Of a DNA stretch of 64,000 nucleotides, positions 40,101 to 53,600 are shown in pieces; position 1 is the first letter of the stretch, and each line of letters opens with the position of its first letter. Position numbers and translations under genes: made by a program. The notes beneath the pieces are model-generated. The model was not told the origin of the DNA and ran no database searches. It was given only the letters and a program-made list of their open reading frames with translations. This DNA is from Brugia malayi (Eukaryota; Nematoda; Chromadorea; Rhabditida; Onchocercidae). The stretch spans positions 24,544,221 to 24,608,220 of the forward strand of contig NW_025062479.1 of NCBI RefSeq assembly GCF_000002995.4. Reading direction: 5' to 3'.

Positions 40101-41669
40101 AGTTTCAAAGTATTCCTATTGATCACAGATGATCAATCAAATGGATCAATTGGCTGAGAATGCCTTAATTAATTAAAAGACCAGAAAATAACAATATTTA
40201 AAGAAAAAAAAAATTAAAAAATGTAAATCATAAATAGTGATGATTCATTTCAACAATTTCTATATTTCAATCACAAATAAAAATTTTTTCTAGACTATTT
40301 CAATAATTTCAAAATTAACATATCAAGTGGAAATTTCGGCTCTTATTTCCTTCATTTTTTTCTCTCTCTCTTTTTTAGTAAAATGATTCACTACTCATCT
40401 TCTCATCATCATAAGTCATACAAAAATATCAGTAGGAAAAAAATTATAAAATAAATGATCAATAGAATTTCTTTTTCATGAAATAAATGTTCGGAAACTA
40501 TCAGTTTTATCAGTTATCAGTTTTATCAGTTCTATTATTATTATTATTATCAGTTTTATCAGTTCTATTACTATTATTATTATCAGTTTTATCAGTAAAA
40601 CAAAGGAAATATAAAATGTAGAAAAAAAAAAAAAACATTGATTGATTGCTGCTGAATGATTGTATCTTTTAACATTTAAAACGTACGAGAAGAAAAATAA
40701 AAAAAAAAAAAGAAAAATTTTTCATTAGATTTTGATAAAATCTAAATAAATTTTTTTTCTAAGTTTGAATCAATATAATATGAAAATAAACTGTAAAAAT
40801 ATTTACTTTTACTTAAATTATAAAAAAAAAAAAAAAAGCATTGAAAATAAAACTAACATTTCCATCATTAAAATCGCGACATGATTCAAAAATTTCACCA
40901 AGAACTGTAATAAATGCTGGCCAATCCGGAATTACAAGTTGTTTTTTTAAAGCTTTTGCAATAATTCCAATTGCATCACCAACATATCTGAAAAACAAAA
41001 ACCCCCAAAAGCTTACAGCTTACAACAAAAGTTTTTTTTTTTTATCATTTATAATGATTTTAAAATTTTAATCTAAAAAAAAAAAAAAAAAAAACCTTTT
41101 AAAAGTTTCACGATCCAAATTTTCATTTATAACTTCATTGGATGTTATATCCAAAACGGAATGTCTTCGTTCATCATGTCGTATTGCATGTAAAAAATTA
41201 GCTAAACGTGGATCATCACGTCTAATTCCAGTTTCATAAAGTAACTAAAAAAATTGATTTAAATACAAAAAAAGAAATTATTTAAAAAAATTGTTACTTC
41301 AATTTAAAAAAAAAAAATTCAATTTAATTTATTGCTTTATTAGCAAAGCAATTAAAATTTAAAATTTTAACTTTTCAAAATAATTACATCAATCGTTTAT
41401 TGAAACGATGTTGGCAACATATTAATTGCAAATTGCAAAAAAAAAAAAAAAACATCTGCAACAGATGTTACAAATCTTGATCTTTACTTAAAATTATAGT
41501 TTCATTTTTCATTTTTTCCCTTTCAAAAAAAAAAAAAAAAATTAGTATAAATTTTGTTAATGAAACAAAATTCACAAATAAAATATAATCTGAAAAAGTA
41601 GCAATACATACATTTTCACTTTATCAATTTAAATTTATCTTCCATTATTCAGCAAAATAGTAAATGAAC

Positions 41670-41704
<35 letters not shown>

Positions 41705-42152
41705 AATATTTTACATTTTTTTATGATTTTTTTTTCCTTTTTTTTCCTTTGCAAAGAAACCAATTATTTTTGTAAAATTTTTTTAGAAATTTTTAAATAT
41801 TATAATATTTTATAAACAATATGCGATATTTTGAATCAAAATTATTCGCTAAAATGTTATCAATTAATAGCAAAATAATACTAATAACACATAAAATAAA
41901 TAACATATAATATAATCCATAATTAATTAAGGGGAAAAAAAAAAAAGAAAGGAATACCTTTAATAAACCAGATGATGATAAAGTTTCAGATTCCGGATTT
42001 CTATACAGATCAAAAACAGCATCATCAATATGTGGTGCACCTCTTGAACTTACAGAATCTGTTGAAAATTGTCGTTCACGAATACAACCCATCGAACCTC
42101 TTGATCTAGAAATTAATTTTTTTATCAATAAACAACCGAATCTTACAAACAT
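33918..42152 (-). CDS. glna: Mitochondrial glutaminase (kidney type) with ankyrin repeats
   Basis: Eleven exons (42152-41958, 41244-41096, 40987-40858, 39523-39347, 39106-39040, 37403-37159, 36162-35962, 35849-35676, 35367-35252, 34471-34344, 34057-33918) join with matching phases into 573 residues. The N-terminus ([20 protein letters not shown]) is rich in Arg/Lys and hydrophobic residues with no acid, as in a mitochondrial targeting peptide. The catalytic domain has VATYIPQL (Tyr ~162), the Ser-x-x-Lys pair in CLQSVSKPF (Ser ~199, Lys ~202), [43 protein letters not shown] and [12 protein letters not shown], all expected of the serine-dependent beta-lactamase-like glutaminase fold. The C-terminus carries ankyrin-type repeats ([20 protein letters not shown] and [15 protein letters not shown]). 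It hydrolyses glutamine to glutamate and ammonia. Family enzymes are phosphate-activated and polymerise; whether that holds here is inference. Some introns are over 1 kb and repeat-rich. Confidence 0.97.
36240..36970 (-). repeat. Direct duplications in a glutaminase intron
   Basis: TTTTATATTGTTTACGGTTA recurs at about 36238 and 36324. A longer block (CATCAAAATATTTCTTCTTT through ATTTAAACTACGTAAGATGA) recurs at about 36618 and 36868. An (AAAC)n run joins the first pair. The donor at 37158 is not part of the repeats. Confidence 0.85.
39542..40245 (-). repeat. ~360-bp tandem duplication in glutaminase intron 3
   Basis: Two diverged copies start near 39545 and 39906. They share GATAGCTA/GAATAGCTATT, a (GATT)n run, GATCGTAGTGAATAAATGCT, ATCAATCAAATGGATCAATT and CATAAATAGTGATGATTCAT. 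The GATT run differs in length between copies. Confidence 0.88.
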
Positions 42153-42446
42153 TTCTCATCTAAATATATCGTTAAAATGTAAATCATTCTCATAAATACC
42201 ACAAATTATTTTTTCATTTTAAACAAATAAAAAAGCACTCTAATTTTTCTTTTTTTTTTTTTTTTTACATTTCATAAATGAATAAATTTTTTTTTTTTTT
42301 TACATAATTGATGAAAAAGAAAAAGAAAAAAAAAAAAGTTAATTTTTTTAAAATTTTATTTCAATTTATTTCTATATATAACATATTCAGTGGTAAACAT
42401 TTAGATTAAATAAAGCAAAAATTTAAACCAAACCAAACAAAATATC

Positions 42447-42483
<37 letters not shown>

Positions 42484-44492
42484 ATTGCTTGGGAGAAGTT
42501 TTGATAAAAATAAGAATATTCTAGATAATAAAAAAAAAAAAAAATGTAACATAAATAAAATAAGTGGAAAATTTTCACAATTTTATTATTAATTGAGAGA
42601 AATAATAGTATTACTACTAATCAGACCAGGATCAAATTTTATGAGAATGTAAGTCTCCTCAATATATCACAAAAATGAAAAAATGAAAGATTTCATTTCA
42701 TTTTTTTGAAAAAAAAAATTTTTTTTCGCAATTTAAAAAAAAAATTATTGATTCATTCCTTTCTAAATTGTAATACATCTGAAGTAGTAAGGAAAAAAAA
42801 AAGAAAAAAAAAAAAAAAAAAGGACAAATTTAATAAATTTGTTAACTTGTTCTCGACTCTACCAGCAAATGAATTTCATCACCAAAAAAAAAAAAAGTAT
42901 ATTTTTTTTTTCTTTTTCTCTTTTTTTTGGAAAAAAAAAAAAAAAAAAAAAAAACAAACTGATAAAAAGATAATAATTTAATCTATAACATATTAAAGAA
43001 AACAAATAATTAATTTTGATGATTATCAAAAAAAAAAAAAAATAAATAAATAAACCTTGACGAGAATAGGTAACAAATATCATAGGTGATATCAAAGAAG
43101 AAGCAAGACGAGAAATTAATAATAATAATAATAATCGTAATAATTAGATATTATCCTACAATTGAATTCATTTCCTTATTTTGTATGTTCTTTTTTATTC
43201 TCAAAAATTATAGCAATAATAAAGTTATTAATTTTCAATGCAAAATATTAACTTTATATTTTGGAAATTAAAATTAAAAATTATCGAAAAATTTTAATTA
43301 CAAAAATTTTGCTTATTTTGCCTATAAATATATATATATATATATAGAGAATAAATTTTATATCTATAATGAAAATTCAAAAAATAAATAAATAAATAAA
43401 TAAGAATAAATATATATATATATATAGAATAAATTTTATATCTATAATGAAAATTCAAAAAATAAATAAATAAATAAATAAGAATAAAAAGTATTAATCA
43501 TTTAGGATCAGTGATAAACAACAATTGTTACTTTATCGGCATCGAAGTATTAACAATAGATGATCATCATCCCTCATGTGACAATCAATCGAGAGCATTG
43601 ATATCATTTCGAACAAAGTTGAAATGATAGTAAACAAAGTTATAGTATTTTTGAATTTATCTTATTTCTTACCTCTTTTTTTTTTTTTATTTTTTTAACA
43701 AGAAAAAATTATTATTACTATTATTATTATTATTATTGAGAAGAAAATATTCGAAACTAATAAAAGCTTTTTTCTTTTTTTTTTTTTTCCAAATATATAA
43801 AAGCATTGCAAATGAAAAAGAACGAAAAGATAATTTAGAAAAAAAAAAAAAAAGAAGGAAGGAAGGAAAAGAATAGAAAGAGAGAGAGAGAGAGAGAGGG
43901 AGAGAAAGAGAAAGAAAGAAAAAAAAGCATAAAAAGAAAACAATTTTATAAATAATTTAAGAGAAAATAAGGAGAATGTTAGCTATTCAAAACTGAAAAA
44001 AAATAAAAAAAATTAAAAAAAAAAAAAAGCATACCTCCGAAATGAAGGCATCCCTTACGTTGATAATAGGTTATTGCTTCGTAGTTATTTCCAAGATATG
44101 TCCCTCTTTCTCTCTCTCTCTCTCTCTCCCTCTCTCCCTGTATATCTTTTTCCTAAAGTTGAATATCATCAAGTAATCAATTTGTTTCTAAAATTTTTTC
44201 AACAAACTAAAACTTTTTCTTTTTCTTTTTTTTTTTTTTTTCTTCTTTTCAATAATTATTAAAAGAAATGAAAAATAAACAAGCAAACAAACAAACAAAC
44301 AAACAAACAGACAAGCAAATAAACAAACAAAAAGAAAGAAAGAAATGAAAGTATCAAATTAAAATGTAAGCCAAAAAGAAAAATGAAAAATCAACTAGCT
44401 TAATATAGCTTTTAAAGAGATGTAAAGGGAGAAAAAATGAATGAATCTTCTTTTAACTGAGATGAAAGAAATGAATGAATGACAATGATAAC

Positions 44493-44593
<101 letters not shown>

Positions 44594-45941
44594 GGAAACG
44601 GAAAAATGAAAGATAAATTTTCATCTCTAAAATTTCTTCTTTTCATTCATAATATAATCACCATAAATGAAGAATGCTATTTTTATTTGCAATAATACAA
44701 TTGAAAATTTCTTCATTCTCATAATTCATAATACTTTTATCAAAAAAAAAAATACAACCGAAATGCGAAAAAAAAAAAAAAAATAAGAGAAAAAAAAAAG
44801 GATTCAAAATAGAGGAAAATTTTTTGAATTCTTTAAAATATAACAAAAAAAAACTTTGTCAGTCAATAGGAAAAAAAAACAAAAAACAAAAGAAATAATA
44901 ATTATTAAAATTTTAATAATATAAAAGTTTATTAATAACAAATTGTGTATTCTGTGAATAATTTGAAATATAAATGCATTTGCATTTGTTTCAGAAAGCA
45001 TATAAATATGGATATTTAATGATTACTTCTTTCTCTTTCTCTCTCTCTCTCTCCCTTTTTTTTTCTTTTTCTTTTTTCCCTCATTTCTCCTTCTTTACTA
45101 GGCTCATTATTAAATCATCCTTCGTACTAGGCTCATATTAAATCTCAGGCTCATTTTGGCATCGATTTGCTTGTGCTCTAATTTTAGAATATTGTGCTTA
45201 TTGCAAGCACAAAATGCAACTAAGGGATGAATGAAGAAATGAATAAAAAGAGAGATAATCAATCTTTTTTTCATTATTAGCTGAAACTTTCTCATTCCAA
45301 AAATAAATTGAAATGAAAATTAAAAAAATAAAATAAAATAAAATAAAATCTGAAAAAGGGATGCAATATTTGCTCATATGCTTAAAGTCAATAGATGTAT
45401 ATAGGATGAAGAGAAATATTAGTAATTGATAACAATAAAAATAATTTAAAGATAAAAAATAGAAAATTAAAATAAAATTTTTTAAAAAAAAAAAAAAAAT
45501 CAAAAATTCAAAAAAAAAAATATGAGAAAATATAAGACCAAAAAAGAAGCAAAAAATAAAGAATAAAAATTTAAAAATTAAAAAAGAAAAAGAAAAAATA
45601 GTAAAAAATAAAAACAAATGAAAAAAATAAAAAATTAAAAAAAAATTAAATGAAAAGTAAAGGCAAATAATAAACGAAGAACAAAAAAAAAAAAAATAAA
45701 GAAAGAAAAAGTAAACATAAAGAATACTAAAATTAAAAATTGGAAATAAAACTAAAAAAAAAGAAAAACTAAAAAAAAGAATAAACAATAAAAAATTTAT
45801 AAAATAATAAATAAGTAATAAATAATGCAAATCAATAACAAATAACTAAACAAAATTGATTCTTCATCCATTTCCTGATTATGACCTATTTTTCGTAACT
45901 TAGGAGTGAAATTTAAAAAACATTTGTCAAATGAATCAAAG

Positions 45942-46192
45942 CTAAAATTTATTATCATATTTTTACCTAAGCTTCAAATAGCTTCAAAATTAATTATCAT
46001 ATTTTTACCTAAGCTTCAAATAGCTTCAAAATTTATTATCATATTTTTACCTAAGCTTCAAATAGCTTCAAAATTTATTATCATATTTTTACCTAAGCTT
46101 CAAATAGCTTCAAAATTAATTATCATATTTTTACCTAAGCTTCAAATAGCTTCAAAATTAATTATCATATTTTTACCTAAGCTTCAAATTTT
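45942..46192. repeat. 42-bp minisatellite, six copies
   Basis: TTTTTACCTAAGCTTCAAAT plus AGCTTCAAAATT(T/A)ATTATCATA repeats six times with almost no divergence. Period 42 is a multiple of 3, which yields a spurious repetitive open frame. Confidence 0.95.
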
Positions 46193-48169
46193 CAAATTAT
46201 GCATTAGTTTTCACAATTTTTGGAGAGGAAGGGGAGGAGGAGGAGTAGAAAGAAATGTCAAAAACTAACAATCAAATAAATTAAATTGAATAGAATAAGA
46301 AGAACCATTGTCCATGAATCATTTAGAAAAAGCTTTTTTCATTTGAAGTGCCATGTAAGGTGCAAAATAGAAAAAAAAAGAATTTCAATTTGAAATTAAA
46401 TGTACCAAAAATGTTAGGGGATGCAAATGAATAAATGACAAATGCGACAATCAACTATCATAATTGCATTTCTAAATTTATTCAATTTCAAAAATTTTAC
46501 ATTTACACAAAATTTTTAAATAAATTTCAGAAAAAAAAAAAAAATTTCTTATATAAAAAATTTTTTATATAGCTTATAAGATTAACTTACTTAGAAGTGA
46601 TGGAGACAAAACGATTGAAATAAACATTAACAATAATGTCTCATTAAAATGCTTAATGATGAAATTAATCATTAGGAACTAATAGATCAGACGGGAACAG
46701 ATCAAATCAGATTTGTTAATATTCATATCTTTAGATCAAATATGTAATTTTCTTTTATCAAAAAAAAAAAGGGAAAAAAAGACTGATATACTTAATTCTA
46801 TCCTGTAACTACTTGATTTCAATTCGTTTATTTTTACTTAATCTAATCCATATTACAGTTTTTCTTTTTTTTTTTTACCTAACTTAACCCATGTTAACTT
46901 TATTTTTACCTAACTTTACTTATATTCAAGTTATTTTATTCACCAATGTACAATTATTATTCGTAAATTTTAATCATTCATCCATTTATCCGTATTTCAG
47001 TTACAATCTACGCCAAAAAGTTATTATTATAATTATCACATGACTCATTTCTTTGCTACATTTAAATTTTCAATAGTATAATTATTTGAAAATTTCATTT
47101 CAATTAAAATTTACTAGTAGCAGTTGTTATATCAATTGCAATTATATACATTTTTAACAATATATTTATTATAACTAATTTATATGATTAAATTTATACT
47201 TACTATGATCAGTTTCTACTTATTGTTAAATTAATTTCTACTTGATTTAGTTTAAAAAAAAAAAAAAAAACATATGTGAATAATATTTTACTTATTTTTA
47301 ATCTGCTAGAAATAATTTCACTTATATTTTTAATTTTAATCCGTCCATTATATAACAATGCAATTTATTGTCTATAACAAGTAGAATTCATTAAATGACA
47401 ACATTTTTGGTGACAAAAAAAAAAAAAAAAAAAATGCTGTCACCAAATACATCAGTAAATATAAGTTGTGCATAGGACGACGAGCTAATCGACTGTCAAA
47501 GAGACAGCAGTTGACCTCCTTATCATTCGATAATCAAATAAAAAAAAAAAAAAAAAGAAAGAAAGAAGACTGCTAACAAAATGATTAACTGAGGAAGTTA
47601 AATAAGATGAAAGTAGCATAATCGAAATTGAAAAAAATTTTTAGATCAAAAGGATAAAAAATATTGCTCCTAAAAATCATTTTGTATTAAAATGAATTAT
47701 TAAGATGATTAATTTTGATCGTTTAAATAAATTAATAATCTCAAAAAATGTTGAAATAAGATAATAAAAAGAAAATAGATGAAATTTGATAACATATACA
47801 AAAATTATTTCATTATATAAGTAACTGATTGATTATATGTCAGTCAATTTTTAAAATGATGCAAATTTCCTATCAATACAGAATGATAATATTTATCTTA
47901 ATTACTGGTTTCTGTTTGCAAAGATAAATACAGCTGAATTTTAACTTGAGATATAAGTGAAATTATGACAATTACTGTTTCTGTTATTAATTACCGCTTA
48001 AAATTCAAATATATAAAAGAGTTAAAAAAACATTTAGCTTTTTTATATGAAATGAATCTTAGATGAATTATGAATAAAAAATAAATTAGGTTATATTTTA
48101 GCTTTTTATAACTTACTAATGCATCCAATTTCAGTATAATAAAAAATTTTTTAAGTTTATGAATTGCAA

Positions 48170-49600
48170 ATTAATATTCACGTTATCATCCACTTAACAT
48201 TCTATCATTCACGTTGTCACTCACTTAACACTGTATCATTCACGTTATCATCCACTATCATTCATGTAATCATCCACTTAACATTGTATCATTCACGTTG
48301 TCACTCACTTAACACTGTATCATTCACGTTATCATCCAGTTAACATTGTATCATTCACGTTGTCACTCACTTAACACTGTATCATTCACGTTATCATCCA
48401 GTTAACATTCTATCATTCACGTTGTCACTCACTTAACACTGTATCATTCACGTAATCATCCACTATCATTCATGTAATCATCCACTTAACACTGTATCAT
48501 TCACGTAATCATCCACTTAATACTGTATCATTCACGTAATCATCCACTTAACATTGTATCATTCACGTTGTCACTCACTTAACACTGTATCATTCACGTA
48601 ATCATCCACTTAACACTGTATCATTCACGTAATCATCCACTTAATACTGTATCATTCACGTTATCATCCACTATCATTCACGTAATCATCCACTTAACAC
48701 TGTATCATTCACGTTGTCACTCACTTAACACTGTATCATTCACGTTATCATCCACTATCATTCATGTAATCATCCACTTAACATTGTATCATTCACGTTG
48801 TCACTCACTTAACACTGTATCATTCACGTTATCATCCACTATCATTCATGTAATCATCCACTTAACACTGTATCATTCACGTTGTCACTCACTTAACACT
48901 GTATCATTCACGTTATCATCCACTATCATTCATGTAATCATCCACTTAACATTGTATCATTCACGTTGTCACTCACTTAACACTGTATCATTCACGTAAT
49001 CATCCACTATCATTCACGTTATCATCCACTTAACACTCTATCATTCACGTTATCATCCACTTAACACTCTATCATTCACGTTATCATCCACTATCATTCA
49101 TGTAATCATCCACTTAACATTGTATCATTCACGTTGTCACTCACTTAACACTGTATCATTCACGTTATCATCCAGTTAACATTCTATCATTCACGTTGTC
49201 ACTCACTTATCATCCAGTTAACATTCTATCATTCACGTTGTCACTCACTTAACACTGTATCATTCACGTAATCATCCACTTAATACTGTATCTTCACGTT
49301 ATCATTCACGTAATCATCCACTTAACATTGTATCATTCACGTTGTCACTCACTTAACACTGTATCATTCACGTAATCATCCACTTAATACTGTATCTTCA
49401 CGTTATCATTCACGTAATCATCCACTTAACACTGTATCATTCACGTTGTCACTCACTTAATACTGTATCATTCACGTAATCATCCACTTAACACTGTATC
49501 ATTCACGTTGTCACTCACTTAATACTGTATCATTCACGTAATCATCCACTTAATACTGTATCTTCACGTTATCATCCACTTAAACTGTTCACGTCACATT
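48170..49600. repeat. 31-bp / 22-bp higher-order minisatellite, about 1.4 kb
   Basis: Units of the form TATCATTCACGTTGTCACTC plus ACTTAACACTG (31 bp) alternate with TATCATTCACGTTATCATCC plus ACTTAACATTG (31 bp) and a shortened 22-bp form that lacks the CTTAACACTG tail. Larger blocks recur in the same order, for example around 48240-48420, 48740-48850 and 48900-49000, showing higher-order amplification. Confidence 0.95.
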
Positions 49601-50672
49601 TACGTTACTATCCATTCATTATATTTTATACTTACGCATGAATGCAAAAACTCGACATATATTTAATATTACGATAAACTGTGCTTTTCTAAATATAATA
49701 GTTAAATGTAAAACAATTATTTCAATAAAATTGTATTACAACTCTTTTATGCCTTATACGTATACGTTTTTCTCGTTTTTTTCAATCTGTTACTGTCATC
49801 TAAGTATTGCGCTACACGTTTAAGCATTAATAAAATTATATCACAACAAAATGCATCTATGTATCATCAAAATAAAAATTAGATTTTTAAATTAATAATT
49901 AATAAATTGCTAACGCTTCCTATTTTGTTTTATCATGAAATGAATGCAAGCAAAGACACGTGTAAACTTATATTAGACATACTGACGTGTACTGACGTTT
50001 GAGTAGTCAGATTTAGACATAACAATCTAATGCAACGAGTAGTAAAGAAATATAACCAACAAGCAGAGAGCTACGTCAGAAAAAGAAAATAAATAAGTTG
50101 CAATAGTGTTGCTTTAGTTCATTTTGCATTTTGCAACGAAAATCTTCCTGTCGTAATAAAATTTAAGTTAGCAGACACTTTGCCGGTTGCTTTTTTAAAT
50201 ATCTGTTCGTTTGGTAGTTTGTGTTTTTGAGCTTTCTCATTTTTTTTTTTCATCTAATTTCATTCATTAATTTATCTGTTAAGTACTTGTATAAACAACA
50301 AAGTTTTTTAAAAAAAAATGACTAATCATATAAATAAAAGACAAAACCACTACCGATATCCAAAAAACAAAAACCAATTTGAGATGTAGTACTTAAAGCA
50401 GCAATCTCTTTTGCATCCTGTTCAATTAAAGCACAAAATGCAGAAAAAAACCATAGTGAAAAAAAAAAACCAATATAAAAAACAAAAGTCAAAATATCAG
50501 AATTCAAACAGACATTAGAATTATATTTCATTTCTTAAATTTGTTGAAAATTATTATATTAAACTATTTATTATTAATGGTATAATATTCCAGTCAATCA
50601 TTTATTATATTCTTCCCAGTCTATTGCAATAATTTAAAAAAATTTATTATTTAAAATTAGCAAAATATGATT

Positions 50673-50686
50673 AAATTTTAGAGACT
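50673..50686 (+). promoter_or_regulatory. Candidate spliced-leader acceptor before npp-11
   Basis: AAATTTTAG (AG at 50680-50681) lies five bases before the ATG, with no coding exon found upstream. This is a typical nematode trans-splice position. Confidence 0.6.
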
Positions 50687-53600
50687 ATGTTTGGTGGTTC
50701 GAAGGGAACTAATACAGGATTTACCTTTGGATCAACATCAACTACAACAAATGGAACAACAGCAGGTACACAAGGAGCAGCGAAACCTTTATTTTCTTTT
50801 GGAAATACTACGACATCTTCTGCTATCACAACTACTACACAATCCTCTGGTTTTTCCTTTGGCAACACATCTAAACCACTGTTATTTGGTGGAACTGCTG
50901 CAAGTGGTGGAACTGCTACAAGTGTAGCTTCTAATACTGGTGCCACAACTGGATTTAGTTTTGGATCCGCAACCAATAAAGGTCTTTATTATTCCTTTTT
51001 TTTTTTTTTTTTTTTTTAATTTGTGCTTATTGCATATGACATAATTTCTAGTTTTTTTTTTTTTTTTTCGTGAAATTCAGTTTAAATAACCTGTTGCTTT
51101 TTAGGATGGTAATAGGTAGGTAATTACCTTTTCAGGATTTGAATAAGTTTGGTTTGCAAAGTAGGATTCATTTTGGGTGAATGTGTAAGCTATACTACAT
51201 GTAATACAAACAGAACATGATGATACATATTCTGAATGAGTAGAAAAAAATTGGAAAGTAACTTTTTTTGCAGTAAATTCTTATAACGAAGGAACATAAC
51301 AAAACGCATCTATGTTAAAATGTATATGCAGATATCGGCTTTTTAGTGGAAGTTTCGATCTAATATGAGTATAGGTTTGAATAGCTGATTTGCCGGTTAA
51401 TATCATGGGCTTTATGGAATAATCCATATGCGGACATATATTCAGCTTGGAGTTTTTCAAAAGAAACTTGTTTTTTCATAGAACGACTGAATGCTTCTTG
51501 ATGTTATTAAACTGTAAATTTTCGAAAGATTTTTCCAGGAACAGGAAGTATTTTTGGCAGCACGTTTGGTTCACCTTCGACAACTGCGAATGGTGGTTTT
51601 ACGTTTGGTGCTAAACCAGCCGCTGGTTCTGGTGGTTTATTTGGCACCTCCACAACCACATCATCATTGGCAGCAGCAACAACAACAACAGCAACGGCTC
51701 CTGCAAATACGACTGCATCAATCTTCTCTTCATCGCTTGGTAGAATTTAATTTTTTGTTGCACGACTTATGAGTTTATTCTGCAAATTCAGTCATTGAGT
51801 AATTTTTCTATTATATAATATACTTCTGAGTCGATTTTTATAAAAGCTTGCTTAGCGACTAAAATTAATAGCTTATTAATTGTTTATGCAATCTGTAATG
51901 GTTACTGTGGAAAAGGTGAAAGGCAATTCCCATGTTTTTGAAATCAGGTATTTAGGTGTTGGTGCAAAACCATCTTCATTGTTCGCTAATCTCACTTCAC
52001 CAACGGTAACGGCAACACCAGCCACCACTACAAATGCTCAACTCGGTGGAGGTCTTTTGTTTGGAACTGTACCAACAACTGGTAACTAGCTGAAGCTTAC
52101 TTATTCTTTATTTTTATAGCTTTGTCGTCACTGTAAGCTAATTATTTGGATAGGTTTTTATGTTTTTCCTTAAGATTACTTTCCTCATTCACTTAAGGTT
52201 TTTCCTCAGATTACTTTTTAAGACGTGTCATGCATGTCTGGATCATTGAATTTTATTTTGTTACAGACATCAGGAAATATGAGTAAAAGAATTTGTAGAG
52301 TTCGGGTACCTAAGGTTTTTCTTTATAACTAATTTAACAATCACAATTATTAGTGTTAACATTATAATTACTAAATGTGGCGTCATTGAAAAGATTGTCT
52401 TCAGCAACAAACACCGGTTCAGTTGGTACAACAACCAGTATGGCTCCATTTTCCTTCGGCACTCCAACTTCTAGTAGCCAACCTTCTGGTTCTTTATTTG
52501 GTAGGTTTTTTGTGATGTGCTGAAGATTTTATACTTTTTTATTCAAAAATATATTGAGATCTGTTCTGTCTAGAATTTAGTATTTCGGTGTTGATCTAAA
52601 TCATTAAATATAATTTATTTACAGTGTTCAACCATAATCTGAAAGTAATTTGCTGAATATTTTTTACGAGAAAATGAAGATTATCTGCTATCTTACTCCA
52701 AATTATAATAAAATAAAAATTTGATTCATCAAGGTGGACATTTGGTTAACCTTCTCTGGGTTGGGATATACATAAAATGTTATCGTCAATTTTGTTCGGC
52801 AGTATTCTTCACCAAGATTATTGCTGAATTTTTTTAGGAAAAATCCCTTCTTTCAGGACTTGCAACAGTGCAGCCAGCTGTGTCTGCTACTCCAACTATT
52901 GGTGCTTCGACGAGTAGCCTCTTTGGTCAAAAATCGACTTCAGGAGGTTTATTTGGTCAAGTTGCTGCTACTACACCTAGCACTATTCCAACAACTGGAT
53001 CTCTCTTTAGTACTTCGACTATAGGTTCCCTTTTGAAGTTTACTTTCTGACATATCTTTCGAGTGGTTCTAGAAGTGGCTTTTGTGACCTTAATGCGTCA
53101 GTAAATTTTTAGATAATTTATAAATTTAGAAGAATTTAAGAGTTTATAGTGATATACATGAATTATGTCATCATTATATCTTAGTATGATCTTACTGCAA
53201 AAATCAGAGTAAATCTGTGAAAGCATTGAAGATGAGACTGAAATGCAATCATTCTACAATAATTAATTAAGATGATTAATTATCTTCAGGTTATCTTTGA
53301 AAAATTTTTTGTGAATCAATCTAGCAAGTGAACGATTAAATTTGTAATATTTTTGATTTAGAAAAGAAATGATAAAGTTGGAAAAGAAGACAAATTTTGT
53401 TAAAGAATAACTTGAATTGCAATAATTCTAGCGAAATCAACATTTGCATCACCTTCGGCAATTGGTACTGCTGCAACTCCTGCTACTACTACTACTGTTG
53501 CGGCACCTGCCTTATCCTTTGGTTTCAACACTGCGGCTCCGACGACTGGAACCGCAGCACCATCTTTATTCGGTTCTGCTGTTTCTTCATTAACTTCGAC

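Noticed and set aside
45198..45830. 210-codon Phe/Leu/Ile-rich frame that could pass for a membrane protein
   Set aside because: It is the complement of A-rich sequence with a near-homopolymer composition; no splice signals, motifs or mixed codon use.
45906..46268. 120-codon repetitive frame
   Set aside because: Created by the six-copy 42-bp minisatellite.
48784..48999. Repetitive Tyr-His-Ser-Arg frame, and the idea of a CRISPR-like array
   Set aside because: The array is a eukaryotic minisatellite without unique spacers; the frame is a by-product.
50322..50531. 69-codon minus-strand frame with a hydrophobic stretch near the npp-11 start
   Set aside because: No acceptor/donor pair or family motif supports it, and it lies in the expected promoter region.
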